64,000 nt of DNA from CAKZQX01 sp034435975 (GCA_034435975.1 DAOTWD010000028.1:35232-99231); one strand, 5' to 3'; counted from the stretch's first letter, positions 17,123 to 26,938 are shown. Notes: generated from the sequence alone by a model not told the origin. A program made the numbers and translations.

Positions 17123-17838
17123 ACATGTTCCTCGCGCATGAGTTTTAAGTAGGGCAAAAACTGGCGTTTTTTCAACATCTCTGCCACCGATTTGCCTTTC
17201 TCGAAGAGGGCACCGGTGGGGCAGACATGCACGCATTTGCCACAACTGGTACAGGTGTCAGAGGTACCCCAGGGTTGATTAAGATCGGTAATCACCTGGG
17301 TCTCTATCCCGCGCGCCATGACATCCCATGTATGGGCACCCTCAATCTCATCACAGACGCGCACACAGCGCGTACACAACACACAGCGATTATGGTCAAT
17401 CACATAGCGTTCGTGCGAGGCATCGACCTTCAACTGCGGATAGAGATAGGGGAAGCGTACATGAGTCATGCCAAAGGATTGCGCCAGGCCTTGCAATTCA
17501 CAACGCCCATTCGATACACAAACTGCGCAGATGTGATTGCGCTCGGCAAATAGGAGCTCGAGATTCATGCGGCGGTACTTGCGAATGCGCTCCGAATTCG
17601 TCGTAATCTGCATTCCCTCTTCCACCCGCGTCACACAGGCTGGTACCGGGCGGGGGACACCGCGCACATCAACCAGGCATAGCCGACAGCCGCCTACAGC
17701 CGACAATCCTTCCAGATAACAGAGGGACGGAATGTCAATCCCATTTTCACGCGCAACCTCAAGGATGGTCTCATCTTCACGGGCACTCACATCACGCTCA
17801 TCTATTTTGAGGGTGCGTACCCGTATTGGTAACGTCAT
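17119..17838 (-). CDS. hoxU: Hydrogenase diaphorase subunit HoxU
   Basis: 239 residues, homologous to the N-terminal part of NuoG. It has a plant-type [2Fe-2S] domain (CYLEGLSAVGGCRLC...C), a His-Cys cluster segment (HICAVCVSNGRCELQ) and two [4Fe-4S] ferredoxin motifs (CVLCTRCVRVCDE, CTSCGKCVHVCPTGA). It relays electrons between HoxY and HoxF. The start overlaps the hoxF stop and the stop overlaps the hoxY start, so translation is probably coupled. Confidence 0.96.
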   Translation of the reverse strand: MTLPIRVRTLKIDERDVSAREDETILEVARENGIDIPSLCYLEGLSAVGGCRLCLVDVRGVPRPVPACVTRVEEGMQITTNSERIRKYRRMNLELLFAERNHICAVCVSNGRCELQGLAQSFGMTHVRFPYLYPQLKVDASHERYVIDHNRCVLCTRCVRVCDEIEGAHTWDVMARGIETQVITDLNQPWGTSDTCTSCGKCVHVCPTGALFEKGKSVAEMLKKRQFLPYLKLMREEHV

Positions 17839-19445
17839 TGTGTCACAACACCTTTCGCCATATGCGCCAGATATTCATCGCGGAAATAGCGCAGGGTACT
17901 AAGAACTGGATTGGGGGCCGACTGCCCCAGACCACACAAACTGGTTTGTTTGACGAGGTCACACAGTTCTTCGAGCAGAGCCAGATCCTCGGCAGTAGCA
18001 CTACCCTCGGTAAAGCGCCCCAGCAAATGGTAAAGTTGTACCGTCCCGACACGACAGGGGACACACTTGCCGCATGACTCCGTCTTGCAAAATTCCATAA
18101 AATAACGCGCTACATCAACCATACTGGCGGTATCATCGATCACGATCATACCGCCAGAGCCCATAATCGTACCAACCTGGGCCAGCGAGTCATAGCCGAC
18201 CGGTAGATCGAGATGCTGCTCTGGCAAACATCCGCCCGATGGCCCACCAGTCTGAACCGCTTTAAAGGCATGGCCTTCGATCATCCCGCCGCCAATCTCG
18301 AAGATAATCTCACGCAGTGTTATACCCATCGGCACCTCAATCAAACCTGTGTTGCGCACGGGGCCAGCGAGCGCAAAGACCTTGGTGCCTTTGCTATGAT
18401 CAGGGCCAATCGTGGCAAACCAGTCACCACCGTTACGGATGATCGGCGGAATGTTCGCTAACGTCTCGACGTTGTTGATGAGAGTGGGAAAACCCCACAA
18501 TCCATATTCAGATGGATAGGGCGGGCGGGGGCGGGGATTGCCACGCTGGCCTTCAATGGTCGCAATCAGTGCTGTTTCCTCGCCACACACAAACGCGCCA
18601 GCCCCCAACCGCGTTTCGAGGTGAAAATCAAACGTGGTACTACAAATACTCTTCCCCAGGATACCCAGGCGCTCTGCCTGACGAATCGCCGTTTTGAGGC
18701 GCTTGATAGCCAGATCATACTCGCCGCGCACATAGATAAAACCCTCACTGGCTCCGACCGCATAGGCCGCCAGCGCCATACCCTCAATGATGCGGTGCGG
18801 GTCACCTTCGAGCACACTACGATCCATAAACGCACCGGGGTCGCCTTCATCGCCGTTGCAGATCACAAACTTGCGGGTACTTCTGACCTTGGATACTGTA
18901 CTCCATTTCAAGCCCGTCGGATACCCCGCGCCGCCCCGCCCGCGTAACCCGCTGCGCACCACCTGCTCAATGACCTCCGACGGCGTCATTTCGGTCAATG
19001 CCTGGATCAGCGCCGTATAGCCATCAGCGGCAATATAGTCCTCAATATGTTCGGGATCAATCTGGCCAGTGTTTTCCAGCACAATCTTGTGTTGCCGCTG
19101 AAAAAAGGGAATATCAGTTGGACAGAGCAGGCGCTCGATGGGGTGGGCATCGAGATGTTCGATAATTGCGGCGGTATCATCGACCGTCACCCGCTGATAC
19201 AAGGTAGATTGTGGCTGGAGTGCGACCAGTGGGCCAACGGCACATAACCCCATGCAGCCGACCCCCTTGACAGCGCAGGTTTGCTCCAGACTGCGTTGCT
19301 GGATCAGGTAGGTCAAATTATCCTTGATTTGATCGCTATGCAGCGCCAGACACGCAGTGCCAGTGCAGACACGCAGGTGATGGAGCAACCTGTCTTGTTC
19401 GGCACGGGTCGCAAGCGCTATTTTTTCTAACTCTTCAGGTATCAC
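17835..19445 (-). CDS. hoxF: Hydrogenase diaphorase subunit HoxF (NuoF-like, FMN/NAD(P)H binding)
   Basis: 536 residues. A thioredoxin-like [2Fe-2S] domain at the N-terminus (CTGTACLALH ... CMGLCAVGP) is followed by the NuoF core: NAD(P)/FMN motifs GRGGAGYPTGLKW and CNGDEGDPGAFMD, GAGAYVCGEETA-like GAGAFVCGEETA, and the [4Fe-4S] site ESCGKCVPCR...CGLGQSAPNP. It oxidises or reduces NAD(P)H. It lacks an extra C-terminal ferredoxin domain. The start overlaps the hoxE end by 11 bases. Confidence 0.97.
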   Translation of the reverse strand: MIPEELEKIALATRAEQDRLLHHLRVCTGTACLALHSDQIKDNLTYLIQQRSLEQTCAVKGVGCMGLCAVGPLVALQPQSTLYQRVTVDDTAAIIEHLDAHPIERLLCPTDIPFFQRQHKIVLENTGQIDPEHIEDYIAADGYTALIQALTEMTPSEVIEQVVRSGLRGRGGAGYPTGLKWSTVSKVRSTRKFVICNGDEGDPGAFMDRSVLEGDPHRIIEGMALAAYAVGASEGFIYVRGEYDLAIKRLKTAIRQAERLGILGKSICSTTFDFHLETRLGAGAFVCGEETALIATIEGQRGNPRPRPPYPSEYGLWGFPTLINNVETLANIPPIIRNGGDWFATIGPDHSKGTKVFALAGPVRNTGLIEVPMGITLREIIFEIGGGMIEGHAFKAVQTGGPSGGCLPEQHLDLPVGYDSLAQVGTIMGSGGMIVIDDTASMVDVARYFMEFCKTESCGKCVPCRVGTVQLYHLLGRFTEGSATAEDLALLEELCDLVKQTSLCGLGQSAPNPVLSTLRYFRDEYLAHMAKGVVTQ

Positions 19446-19938
19446 GGTGTGTCCATTTCTGCATCCAGGCGATCACCTCGTCGGCGGTAACCTTGCCCAT
19501 AACTTTACCATCCAGCACAACTGCTGGTGCCAGACCACATGATGCCAGACAACGGGCCGTTAACAGCGACACTTTGCCATCAACAGTGGCACCACCGGGT
19601 TTCACACCCAACCGTTGCTCCAGGTGTTCGAGGATCGCATTGGCCCCTTTGAGGTGACAGGCGGTTCCCACGCAGATAACACAGGTGTGATGCTCGCCTT
19701 TTGGTTTGAGCCGGAAGAACTGGTAGAACGTCGTAACGCCATAGACGCGGCTCAACGGCAAACGCAGCGTGGTGGCAACATAGCGTAAAGCATCTTCATC
19801 CAGGTAGCCAAAGGACTCCTGAATACTATGCAGGGTCTCAATTAAGGCATGATGCCCATATCCCATGCGGCGCATCGTTGCTCCAACGACACGCCAGCGT
19901 TTATCGTCTGACGGTGGAGCAACTTTTCGCATATCCAT
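19435..19938 (-). CDS. hoxE: Hydrogenase diaphorase subunit HoxE (NuoE-like)
   Basis: 167 residues with the thioredoxin-fold [2Fe-2S] motif CVGTACHLKGA ... CLASCGLAPAVV and the helical N-terminus LHSIQESFGYLDEDAL typical of NuoE/HoxE. Its presence makes this a five-subunit HoxEFUYH enzyme as in cyanobacteria; HoxE may allow ferredoxin or flavodoxin coupling. First gene of the hox set, 21 bases after the dihydroorotate-dehydrogenase-like gene. Confidence 0.96.
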   Translation of the reverse strand: MDMRKVAPPSDDKRWRVVGATMRRMGYGHHALIETLHSIQESFGYLDEDALRYVATTLRLPLSRVYGVTTFYQFFRLKPKGEHHTCVICVGTACHLKGANAILEHLEQRLGVKPGGATVDGKVSLLTARCLASCGLAPAVVLDGKVMGKVTADEVIAWMQKWTHRDT

Positions 19939-19959
19939 ACATCACCGACCCTTCCTCGC

Positions 19960-20997
19960 TTATGTCGATCTAGGCGGGATCATCTTGTGCGAAAATTCAG
20001 AACGCTCACTATAGGACGAAAGTACCTTGATATAGTTGGCGCGTTCAAAAGCAGCTGGTTCGGCGACCGCCTGCTGACTCATACTACCCCGCATTTGCAT
20101 GATCGACTCATAGTCGTTGTCTTCCATCCAGAACTGCAACTCTTCCTGCAAGGTTTTTACCCGTCGAGGGCCATTGCGTAGCAGTTCTGATGTCATCATA
20201 GTGACACTGGAGCCAGCCATCACTGCTTTGATAATATCTTCAGAAGTATGCACACCGCTTGTCAGTGCGAAATCGGCCTGGACTTTGCCATAGAGCAGCG
20301 CGATCCAACGTAGGGGCAAGCGCATTTCATAGGATTCGCTTAAAATCAGGTGCGGTACAACCTCGAGCGATTCCAGATCGAAATCGGGCTGATAGAAGCG
20401 ATTAAACAACACAAACCCTCTGGCCCCCGCTTCAACCATGCGCTGGATCAGATTGGGCAGCGCCGTGTAGTAGGGACTGAGTTTGACCCCAACCGGAATC
20501 GTGATACAGGAACAAATATCACGGACTAGCGTGACATCGGCCTGCTCAATCTGGCTACTCGTCAGATCAGGGTCGGTAGGGAGATAGTAGATATTCAATT
20601 CGAGCGCGTCAGCTCCTGCATCTTCGATTTTTTTTGCGTACTCGATCCAACCGCCAGTTGAGACCCCATTTAGACTACCAATGACCGGAATGTTGACGGC
20701 CTGTTTGATTTGATGCAAATTCTCAACATACGCCTCTGGGCCAATACTATAGTTACCAATGTCTGGCAGATAGGACAGCGCCTCGGCGTAGGTATTGGTG
20801 CCGCGTGTCAGATAGTAATCCAACTCCAGACTTTCGTGAATAATCTGTTCTTCAAAGAGCGAGTACATCACAATTGCTGACACACCAGCCTCTTCGAGGC
20901 GGCGGGCACTGTCAACTTTCTTAGAAAGTGGCGATGATGAAGCCACAATCGGGTTTTTCAGTTCCAGGCCCAGATATCTGGTCGTCAAGTCAGGCAT
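19960..20997 (-). CDS. Dihydroorotate dehydrogenase-like flavoprotein
   Basis: 345 residues; an FMN-binding TIM barrel of the PyrD family: TRYLGLELKNPIVASSSPLS, SLNGVSTGGWIEYAK, DALELNIYYLP, VGVKLSPY, a phosphate-binding region ALTSGVHTSEDI. The catalytic base and pyrimidine-contact motifs differ from true PyrD, and the gene sits between nifJ and hox. From memory, a homologue next to nifJ is common in cyanobacteria and other anaerobes, so it may serve redox metabolism or the nifJ product instead of pyrimidine synthesis. ATG 20997 has AGGAG eight bases upstream; GTG 21003 is less likely. Confidence 0.82.
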   Translation of the reverse strand: MPDLTTRYLGLELKNPIVASSSPLSKKVDSARRLEEAGVSAIVMYSLFEEQIIHESLELDYYLTRGTNTYAEALSYLPDIGNYSIGPEAYVENLHQIKQAVNIPVIGSLNGVSTGGWIEYAKKIEDAGADALELNIYYLPTDPDLTSSQIEQADVTLVRDICSCITIPVGVKLSPYYTALPNLIQRMVEAGARGFVLFNRFYQPDFDLESLEVVPHLILSESYEMRLPLRWIALLYGKVQADFALTSGVHTSEDIIKAVMAGSSVTMMTSELLRNGPRRVKTLQEELQFWMEDNDYESIMQMRGSMSQQAVAEPAAFERANYIKVLSSYSERSEFSHKMIPPRST

Positions 20998-21003
20998 CTT
21001 CAC

Positions 21004-21264
21004 TGCTCCTTCCCGTACTGAGTGAACGGGTCTTATACATAAGCCTCTGTCCCCAGGTATCTCTTACACACGTTACGCAATGGGATATCGACCGACCATT
21101 TCGTCTGCGGTACCATCCAGCGTTGAACCGTCGAACGGTACCGCTCTGTTGGAGGCGCACAGGTTATTTAACCGGTGACTGCGTAACTGGTGTCCATTAT
21201 ACGGGTCAAGCGCAGGAATACGCAACACCAGTTCCGCACTCCTACTCGCTGTCATCCATACCCT
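21004..21264 (-). promoter_or_regulatory. Spacer between nifJ and the PyrD-like gene with two inverted repeats
   Basis: Two hairpins lie in this 261-base gap. GCGGTACC (21107-21114) pairs with GGTACCGC (21137-21144), and AACTGGTGT (21185-21193) pairs with ACACCAGTT (21225-21233), flanked by GCG/CGC. Neither has a T-run, so they may be processing sites or weak terminators lowering expression after nifJ. No open reading frame of note. Confidence 0.4.
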
Positions 21265-24200
21265 CTAATCGTTGTTTTCCGGCTCTAATACTGAAACCAT
21301 GTGCCGATAGTAATCCCAGCGATTGCGCACATCACGCTGGGCCTGGTGCATTAACTCCTCGGCGCGGTGTTCATTGCTCTGTACGAGCATACGATAGCGC
21401 GTTTCATTGTAGGCATATTGATCGACTGGAATCGTCGGCTCTTTTGAGTCCAGTATCAATGGATTCTTGCCCTGCTCAATCAGGGACGGGTTGTAGCGGT
21501 AGAGCGTCCATAGACCAGCCTGGACTGCCAGACGCTGCTGATCCAGACCTTTGCGCATATTGATGCCGTGGGCAATACAGTGGCTGTAAGCAATCACCAG
21601 CGACGGGCCATTATAGGCTTCGGCCTCACGCAAAGCTTGCAAGGTCTGAATATCACTATAGCCCATAGCAACCCGTGCCACATAGACATAGCCATAGGCC
21701 ATCGCAATCATCCCCAGGTCTTTCTTAGGCAAACTCTTCCCCTGGGCCGCAAATTTCGCAATCGCCGCCCGTGGGGTTGACTTCGATGCCTGCCCACCGG
21801 TATTCGAGTATACCTCAGTATCCAGCACCAGCACGTTGACATTGCGTCCGGAAGCCAGCACATGATCAAGCCCGCCATAGCCGATGTCATAGGCCCAGCC
21901 ATCACCCCCAATGATCCATACGCTTTTCTTTACCAGCACATCGGCCAGACTGAGCAGATCACGTGCGCGAGGATGATCAATGCTGGCCAGACGCTGCTTG
22001 AGAATGGCGACACGGTCACGCTGGGCTTTAATCCCGGCATCATCGTTTTGTTCGGCATGCAGCAACTCATGCACCAGATCGGCATCAATCTGACCAATAA
22101 AGCGCTGCAATAACTCGCGGGCATATTCGAGTTGTTTATCGATCGTCATACGCATTCCCAGACCAAACTCGGCATTATCTTCAAACAACGAGTTTGACCA
22201 GGCCGGGCCACGCCCGTCTTTATTGACTGTCCAGGGTGTTGTGGGCAAGTTGCCGCCATAGATCGATGAGCATCCCGTAGCATTGGCAATAATCGCTCGA
22301 TCACCAAACAGTTGCGAGACAAGCTTGAGATAGGGAGTCTCGCCACAGCCCGCACATGCCCCCGAGAACTCAAACAATGGCGTCACCAGTTGCGAATTAC
22401 GCACGGAACTGAGGCTAATCTGAGTACGATCAATTTCGGGCAAAGTCAGGAAAAAGTTCCAGTTATCCCGCTCCTGTTCACGAATAGGTGGTTGCGCCGC
22501 CATATTGATCGCCTTACGGCCCACCTGGCTCTTATCTCTGGCCGGACAAACCTCGACACACAGACTGCACCCGGTGCAATCTTCGGGAGCCACCTGAATG
22601 GTATAACGGGCATCACGAAACTCTCTGGCCCGCCCTCCTGCACTCTTAAACGTTGGGGGTGCATGGTCAAGCAAGGCCGGGTCATACACTTTCGGCCGAA
22701 TAACCGCATGTGGACACACAAAGGCACACTTACCGCACTGAATACACAGATCCGGCTCCCAGACTGGAATTTCGAGCGTAATGTTTCGTTTTTCCCACTT
22801 CGTGGTGCCCGAGGGATAGGTACCATCGGCCGGTAAAACACTGACGGGCAACATATCGCCATTACCAACAATCATCTGACCCAGCACATCACGTACAAAT
22901 GGCGGAGCTTCTTCTGGCACGGGTGGGCGCCGGGTGAACGTACTGGTGACCCGATCTGGCACTTTTACCTCATGCAGGTGGGCCAGCGTTTCATCAACCG
23001 CCCGATAATTCTGCCGTACTACCGCCTCACCACGCTTGCCATAGGTCTTCTTGATCGTCTCTTTGATCTTAGCGATCACCTGATCGCGCGGCAGCACGCC
23101 ACTGATCGCAAAGAAGCATGTCTGCATCACAGTATTGATGCGCCCACCCATACCCGTCTGGTGAGCCACGTCGTAGGCGTCGATCACATAAAAACGCAAC
23201 TTTTTGGCAATAATTGTCTCTTGCGTCTCACGTGGCAAATGATCCCAGACCTCATCGGGTCCATAAATGCTGTTCAGCAAGAACACCGCACCCGATACGG
23301 CTGGACGCAAGACATCCAGACGCTCCAGGAAGCTAAACTGGTGGCAGGCGACAAAGTTGGCATGATTGATCAGGTAGGGGGCACGAATAGGCTCAGGCCC
23401 GAAACGAAGATAGGAGATCGTTACCGAGCCAGACTTTTTCGAGTCATAGACAAAATGCCCCTGGGCATAGTTGTCGGTTTCTTCCCCAATAATCTTAATC
23501 GAATTCTTGTTGGCCCCCACGGTACCATCAGCCCCCAGACCCCAGAAGACACACTGGATGGTTGAGGGGCTGGTAATATCGAAATCGGAGTCATAGTCCA
23601 GACTGGTATGCGAAAGGTCATCGATGATCCCAATCGTAAAATGGTTCTTAGGACGGGCCTTCTTCAGTTCATCCAGCACACCCTTGACCATACCGGGCGT
23701 AAAATCTTTGGATGAGAGGCCATAGCGCCCGCCAATGATCTGTGGTTTCGTGCTGAACGCAGTGATCCCGCGAGTCATTCCCTCATCAATGGCTGTGATC
23801 ACATCTTGATACAACGGCTCGCCCGCACTCCCAGGTTCCTTGGTACGGTCGAGAACCGCAATCGCCTTCACGGTCGCTGGAAGTACCTGCACAAAATGTT
23901 CAACGGCAAATGGCCGGAACAGACGTACCGTCACGCCACCGACCTTTTCCCCACGTTCGACCAGATACTTGACTGTTTCCTGGATAACCTCGGCCCCAGA
24001 ACCCATGGCGACCAGAACATACTCAGCATCAGGAGCGCCAGTATAGTCAAACAGGTGATATTGACGGCCAACCAGGGCCGCAAACTTATCCATTGTCTTC
24101 TGCACAATGATTGGGCAACGCTGATAGAAGGGATTGACCGTCTCGCGGGCCTGAAAATAGACATCAGGATTCTGGGCCGTCCCCCGAATGAAGGGATGAT

Positions 24201-24831
24201 CAGGCGAAAGCCCCCGCTCCCGGTGCGCACGCACCAGGTCATCATCAATCATCGCCCGGAGATCATCATCGTCAAGCTGTTCGATCTTGTTGACTTCGTG
24301 CGATGTCCGAAATCCATCAAAGAAGTGAATAAAGGGCACACGAGCCTCAAGCGTTGCGGCGTGGGCAATCAAGGCCAGATCCTGTGCTTCCTGTACCGAG
24401 GCTGAGGCCAGCAATGCAAAGCCCGTGGCACGCACGGCCATGACGTCTGCATGATCACCATAAATCGATAAGCCCTGTGCGGCGAGCGAGCGCGCCGCCA
24501 CATGGAAGACCGCTGCTGTCAATTCGCCTGCAATTTTATACATATTCGGGATCATCAGCAACAACCCCTGCGAGGCAGTAAAGGTGGTTGTTAACGCACC
24601 CGTTTGCAGCGCTCCATGCACCGCACCGGCTGCACCACCTTCCGACTGCATCTCAATGACGGAAGGCACTGTGCCCCAGATGTTGGTATTGCCAACGGCT
24701 GACCAGGCATCAGCCAGCTCACCCATCGGAGTTGATGGAGTGATCGGATAAATCGCAATCACTTCGCTCAACCGGTGAGCAACGCGCGCAGCAGCCTCAT
24801 TGCCGTCAATGGTTGCTCGTATGCGTGTCAT
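21265..24831 (-). CDS. nifJ: Pyruvate:ferredoxin (flavodoxin) oxidoreductase
   Basis: 1188 residues, the full length of homodimeric PFOR. Domains in order: pyrimidine/PFOR domain I (TIDGNEAAARVAHRLSEV, AIYPITPSTPMGE), domain II (VRLFRPFAVEHFV), the gamma/EKR domain (GTVGANKNSIKIIG), two ferredoxin [4Fe-4S] motifs (CIQCGKCAFVCPHA, CTGCSLCVEVCPA) and the TPP domain (ACAGCGETPY, NATGCSS, GGDGWAYDIGYGGLDH). It decarboxylates pyruvate to acetyl-CoA and passes electrons to ferredoxin, or runs in reverse. ATG 24831 is preceded by GGAGGAAG. Encoded with the hydrogenase, it suggests fermentative H2 formation or pyruvate synthesis with H2-derived electrons. The C-terminal segment after the TPP domain ends in HMVSVLEPEN. 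Confidence 0.97.
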   Translation of the reverse strand: MTRIRATIDGNEAAARVAHRLSEVIAIYPITPSTPMGELADAWSAVGNTNIWGTVPSVIEMQSEGGAAGAVHGALQTGALTTTFTASQGLLLMIPNMYKIAGELTAAVFHVAARSLAAQGLSIYGDHADVMAVRATGFALLASASVQEAQDLALIAHAATLEARVPFIHFFDGFRTSHEVNKIEQLDDDDLRAMIDDDLVRAHRERGLSPDHPFIRGTAQNPDVYFQARETVNPFYQRCPIIVQKTMDKFAALVGRQYHLFDYTGAPDAEYVLVAMGSGAEVIQETVKYLVERGEKVGGVTVRLFRPFAVEHFVQVLPATVKAIAVLDRTKEPGSAGEPLYQDVITAIDEGMTRGITAFSTKPQIIGGRYGLSSKDFTPGMVKGVLDELKKARPKNHFTIGIIDDLSHTSLDYDSDFDITSPSTIQCVFWGLGADGTVGANKNSIKIIGEETDNYAQGHFVYDSKKSGSVTISYLRFGPEPIRAPYLINHANFVACHQFSFLERLDVLRPAVSGAVFLLNSIYGPDEVWDHLPRETQETIIAKKLRFYVIDAYDVAHQTGMGGRINTVMQTCFFAISGVLPRDQVIAKIKETIKKTYGKRGEAVVRQNYRAVDETLAHLHEVKVPDRVTSTFTRRPPVPEEAPPFVRDVLGQMIVGNGDMLPVSVLPADGTYPSGTTKWEKRNITLEIPVWEPDLCIQCGKCAFVCPHAVIRPKVYDPALLDHAPPTFKSAGGRAREFRDARYTIQVAPEDCTGCSLCVEVCPARDKSQVGRKAINMAAQPPIREQERDNWNFFLTLPEIDRTQISLSSVRNSQLVTPLFEFSGACAGCGETPYLKLVSQLFGDRAIIANATGCSSIYGGNLPTTPWTVNKDGRGPAWSNSLFEDNAEFGLGMRMTIDKQLEYARELLQRFIGQIDADLVHELLHAEQNDDAGIKAQRDRVAILKQRLASIDHPRARDLLSLADVLVKKSVWIIGGDGWAYDIGYGGLDHVLASGRNVNVLVLDTEVYSNTGGQASKSTPRAAIAKFAAQGKSLPKKDLGMIAMAYGYVYVARVAMGYSDIQTLQALREAEAYNGPSLVIAYSHCIAHGINMRKGLDQQRLAVQAGLWTLYRYNPSLIEQGKNPLILDSKEPTIPVDQYAYNETRYRMLVQSNEHRAEELMHQAQRDVRNRWDYYRHMVSVLEPENND

Positions 24832-24922
24832 AATAATTCTTCCTCCCGACATATTTCACTGCCACTCCCTGGCAGACAATAGCATACGCCAGCTAGATCG
24901 GAACGCTGGAACTCATCGTCTG

Positions 24923-25005
24923 ATAGCTGATCACTGTGCAAGCGATCAGCTATAGTCCTCTCCGACCAGCCTGTTGTTCCAGTATAGCGGGCTATGCTGA
25001 GGAAC
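24923..25005 (-). promoter_or_regulatory. Two adjacent palindromes in the nifJ leader (candidate operators)
   Basis: ATAGCTGATC (24923-24932) and GATCAGCTAT (24944-24953) form a perfect 10-bp inverted repeat with an 11-base centre. A second one, GTTCC-AGTATAGC with GCTATGCT-GA-GGAAC (24976-25005), lies 22 bases further from nifJ and contains TATACT on the minus strand, a possible -10 box. They are 92-175 bases upstream of the nifJ start and could bind a redox or metabolic regulator. Confidence 0.45.
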
Positions 25006-25624
25006 GGCGGAAAGGGAACACTACACGGCGTTATCATCCTACAACATTCATATATATTTCAAGCCAATAATTCCCTGTTATCATAATTATTAGATCTAGA
25101 ACACTCCGCTCCCCTTGATCAGCTCGCCCCACCCAGGAGAGTGCCTTGGGGATAAGGTTGCTCGAATATCCTCCTCCTGTAACTCCGCCGTAACTATCAT
25201 GAGGAGACTGATATTGAGTCTTTCTTCACTAATGACTCATGTCTTACGGTTTCTAAGGTACAACCCGGCGTCACCATTGTGAAAAATTAGCGACCAGTGT
25301 CTACATTATAACCGGCGACAGAGCCATCGTTCTTCATTATCGTGATGACGATCTGGCAGAGATGCGAGTCGTGAGCTGGAATAAGGACGCCCATCGCCCG
25401 CTATGGGAGCAATGCGGAGCGACAGATAGATCTGTCTATCTACGTCGTTTCTGGTCGTTACGGAAACCTTCAGGATTGTTTACCTGCATTCCAGTTACCG
25501 GTGGTTATCTATGTTGTGAACTGACGTTGGGTAATAGCGATAATGGCAAACATACCGAGATACCTTGACCCATCGGCGAGGTTGATTGGGCAGTGTTTGC
25601 GATTACATATAAAGGTGATCAACG
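25006..25624. other. Rest of the nifJ / phosphotransferase divergent intergenic region
   Basis: AT-rich near 25050-25100. It contains a small inverted repeat AGATAGA/TCTATCT at 25424-25441. A 68-codon frame at 25362-25568 has no ribosome-binding site and no recognisable motif, and I do not call it a gene. Confidence 0.4.
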
Positions 25625-26686
25625 TTGCTTTCTTTAACTGATATTGAACGTATTTTGACATTCTATACACTGGGGAAACTCTATGGCGTTACCCAGGCGT
25701 ATCGCGGGTTCGTGAACGAGACTGCTTTTATCCAGACCAGTGCCGGGCGGTTTGTGGTACGACGTAACCATCGCCGCCTGAGTGAAGCCGCACACCGGTA
25801 TCGCCATGCATTGATCAACTGCCTGGTCGAGCATGCCTTCCCGACACCAGTGTTAGTGCCTACCAGCACGGGCGATACGCTGCTCTACCTTGATGGGCGG
25901 TGGCATGAGATCATGACCTATGTGCATGGCAGCGATTACGATCCCCAACGGCCACAACAGTTGACCGATATTGGGTATACCCTGGCGCAATATCATCGCA
26001 TTGTGCAGCATTTTCCACCACCAGCCGAAAACCCTGGAACGCGCTACAGTGCATCAAGCATTATGGCGTTAACCGAAACGCTCACCATGAACGATATTAT
26101 GGGCGATCTCTATGAACCGCTCACCTGGTATTCCCATCGGGCTGCGCAATTGCGCTCCATGCTCAAAGACAAAGATTATGCCATGCTACCACATCTAGTC
26201 ATTCATGGCGATATTCACCGTGACAATCTGTTGTTTGAGCATGACCATGTGATCGCTTTGCTTGATTTTGATCAAGCAGCCTATGATGCACGCATTGCCG
26301 ATATTGCCGATGCTCTTGTGGCTTTTACCTCCACAAAGCCAAAGAATAGCCTCATGTCCTGGGGTTTGTTCCAGGGGCCGCTTGATGAAAAGCAGGCAGT
26401 ACGCTTTATCTCTGCGTATGCCCATGTCTTCCCACTCACGCCGGCAGAAATAGCGGCATTGCCGGTTGTTGTGGAAGCCCTGTGGCTGCAAGGTGAACTG
26501 GGCCGGGTCATTTCGACTCCGGAAGGGGCACCAGATTATCACCAGTCGGTTCTCGATCAAGGCCGTGAGTTATCTACATGGATGCAGGCGCACAGCAAGC
26601 AATTGATGATGCAGTGGAATGACGTAAACACGCAGGCCGAAATCGAATCGCAGAAAAACGAGCTTGAACCAGCACTCGCCGCATAG
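25625..26686 (+). CDS. Phosphotransferase of the APH / homoserine kinase type II superfamily
   Basis: 353 residues. The catalytic loop HGDIHRDNLL (Brenner motif HxDxxxxN) and the metal-binding Asp in IALLDFDQA are intact, and an N-terminal lobe has VNETAFIQTSAGRFVVRR with a basic residue in the ATP-Lys region. Such enzymes phosphorylate small hydroxyl compounds (homoserine, aminoglycosides, choline-like substrates) with ATP; the substrate is unknown here. The likely start is TTG 25625, four bases after AAAGGTGATC, an unusually good match to the 16S rRNA tail. Monocistronic, with a terminator behind it. Confidence 0.85.
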   Translation: MLSLTDIERILTFYTLGKLYGVTQAYRGFVNETAFIQTSAGRFVVRRNHRRLSEAAHRYRHALINCLVEHAFPTPVLVPTSTGDTLLYLDGRWHEIMTYVHGSDYDPQRPQQLTDIGYTLAQYHRIVQHFPPPAENPGTRYSASSIMALTETLTMNDIMGDLYEPLTWYSHRAAQLRSMLKDKDYAMLPHLVIHGDIHRDNLLFEHDHVIALLDFDQAAYDARIADIADALVAFTSTKPKNSLMSWGLFQGPLDEKQAVRFISAYAHVFPLTPAEIAALPVVVEALWLQGELGRVISTPEGAPDYHQSVLDQGRELSTWMQAHSKQLMMQWNDVNTQAEIESQKNELEPALAA

Positions 26687-26718
26687 CAACTAACACCGAA
26701 TGGACGGTTACTCCACCA

Positions 26719-26763
26719 CCCGCGCCATAACCTGGCGCGGGGAGCATGGATGATTGTTTTTTG
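26719..26763 (+). terminator. Probable rho-independent terminator after the APH-type gene
   Basis: CCCGCGCCA (26719-26727) pairs with TGGCGCGGG (26733-26741) around a five-base loop TAACC. The T-rich stretch TTGTTTTTTG follows about 13 bases later, farther than ideal. Confidence 0.6.
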
Positions 26764-26938
26764 CTACAACGCCGAAGTATGCGCCGATAGGGGCATCGTA
26801 TTTACGAAGCTAGTCCATACTGTCCGGGAGCGTACGTGCGCAGATAGCAGAGCTTCCCCTGCTTGCGCGGCGTTCGCCCGCCGGACGATAGCGAACGGAT
26901 AAAGGATCATCCCTGTACACGTAAGGTACCGACACAGG

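Noticed and set aside
25362..25568. 68-codon frame upstream of the APH-type gene
   Set aside because: No ribosome-binding site and no motif; it lies in an irregular AT-rich intergenic region.
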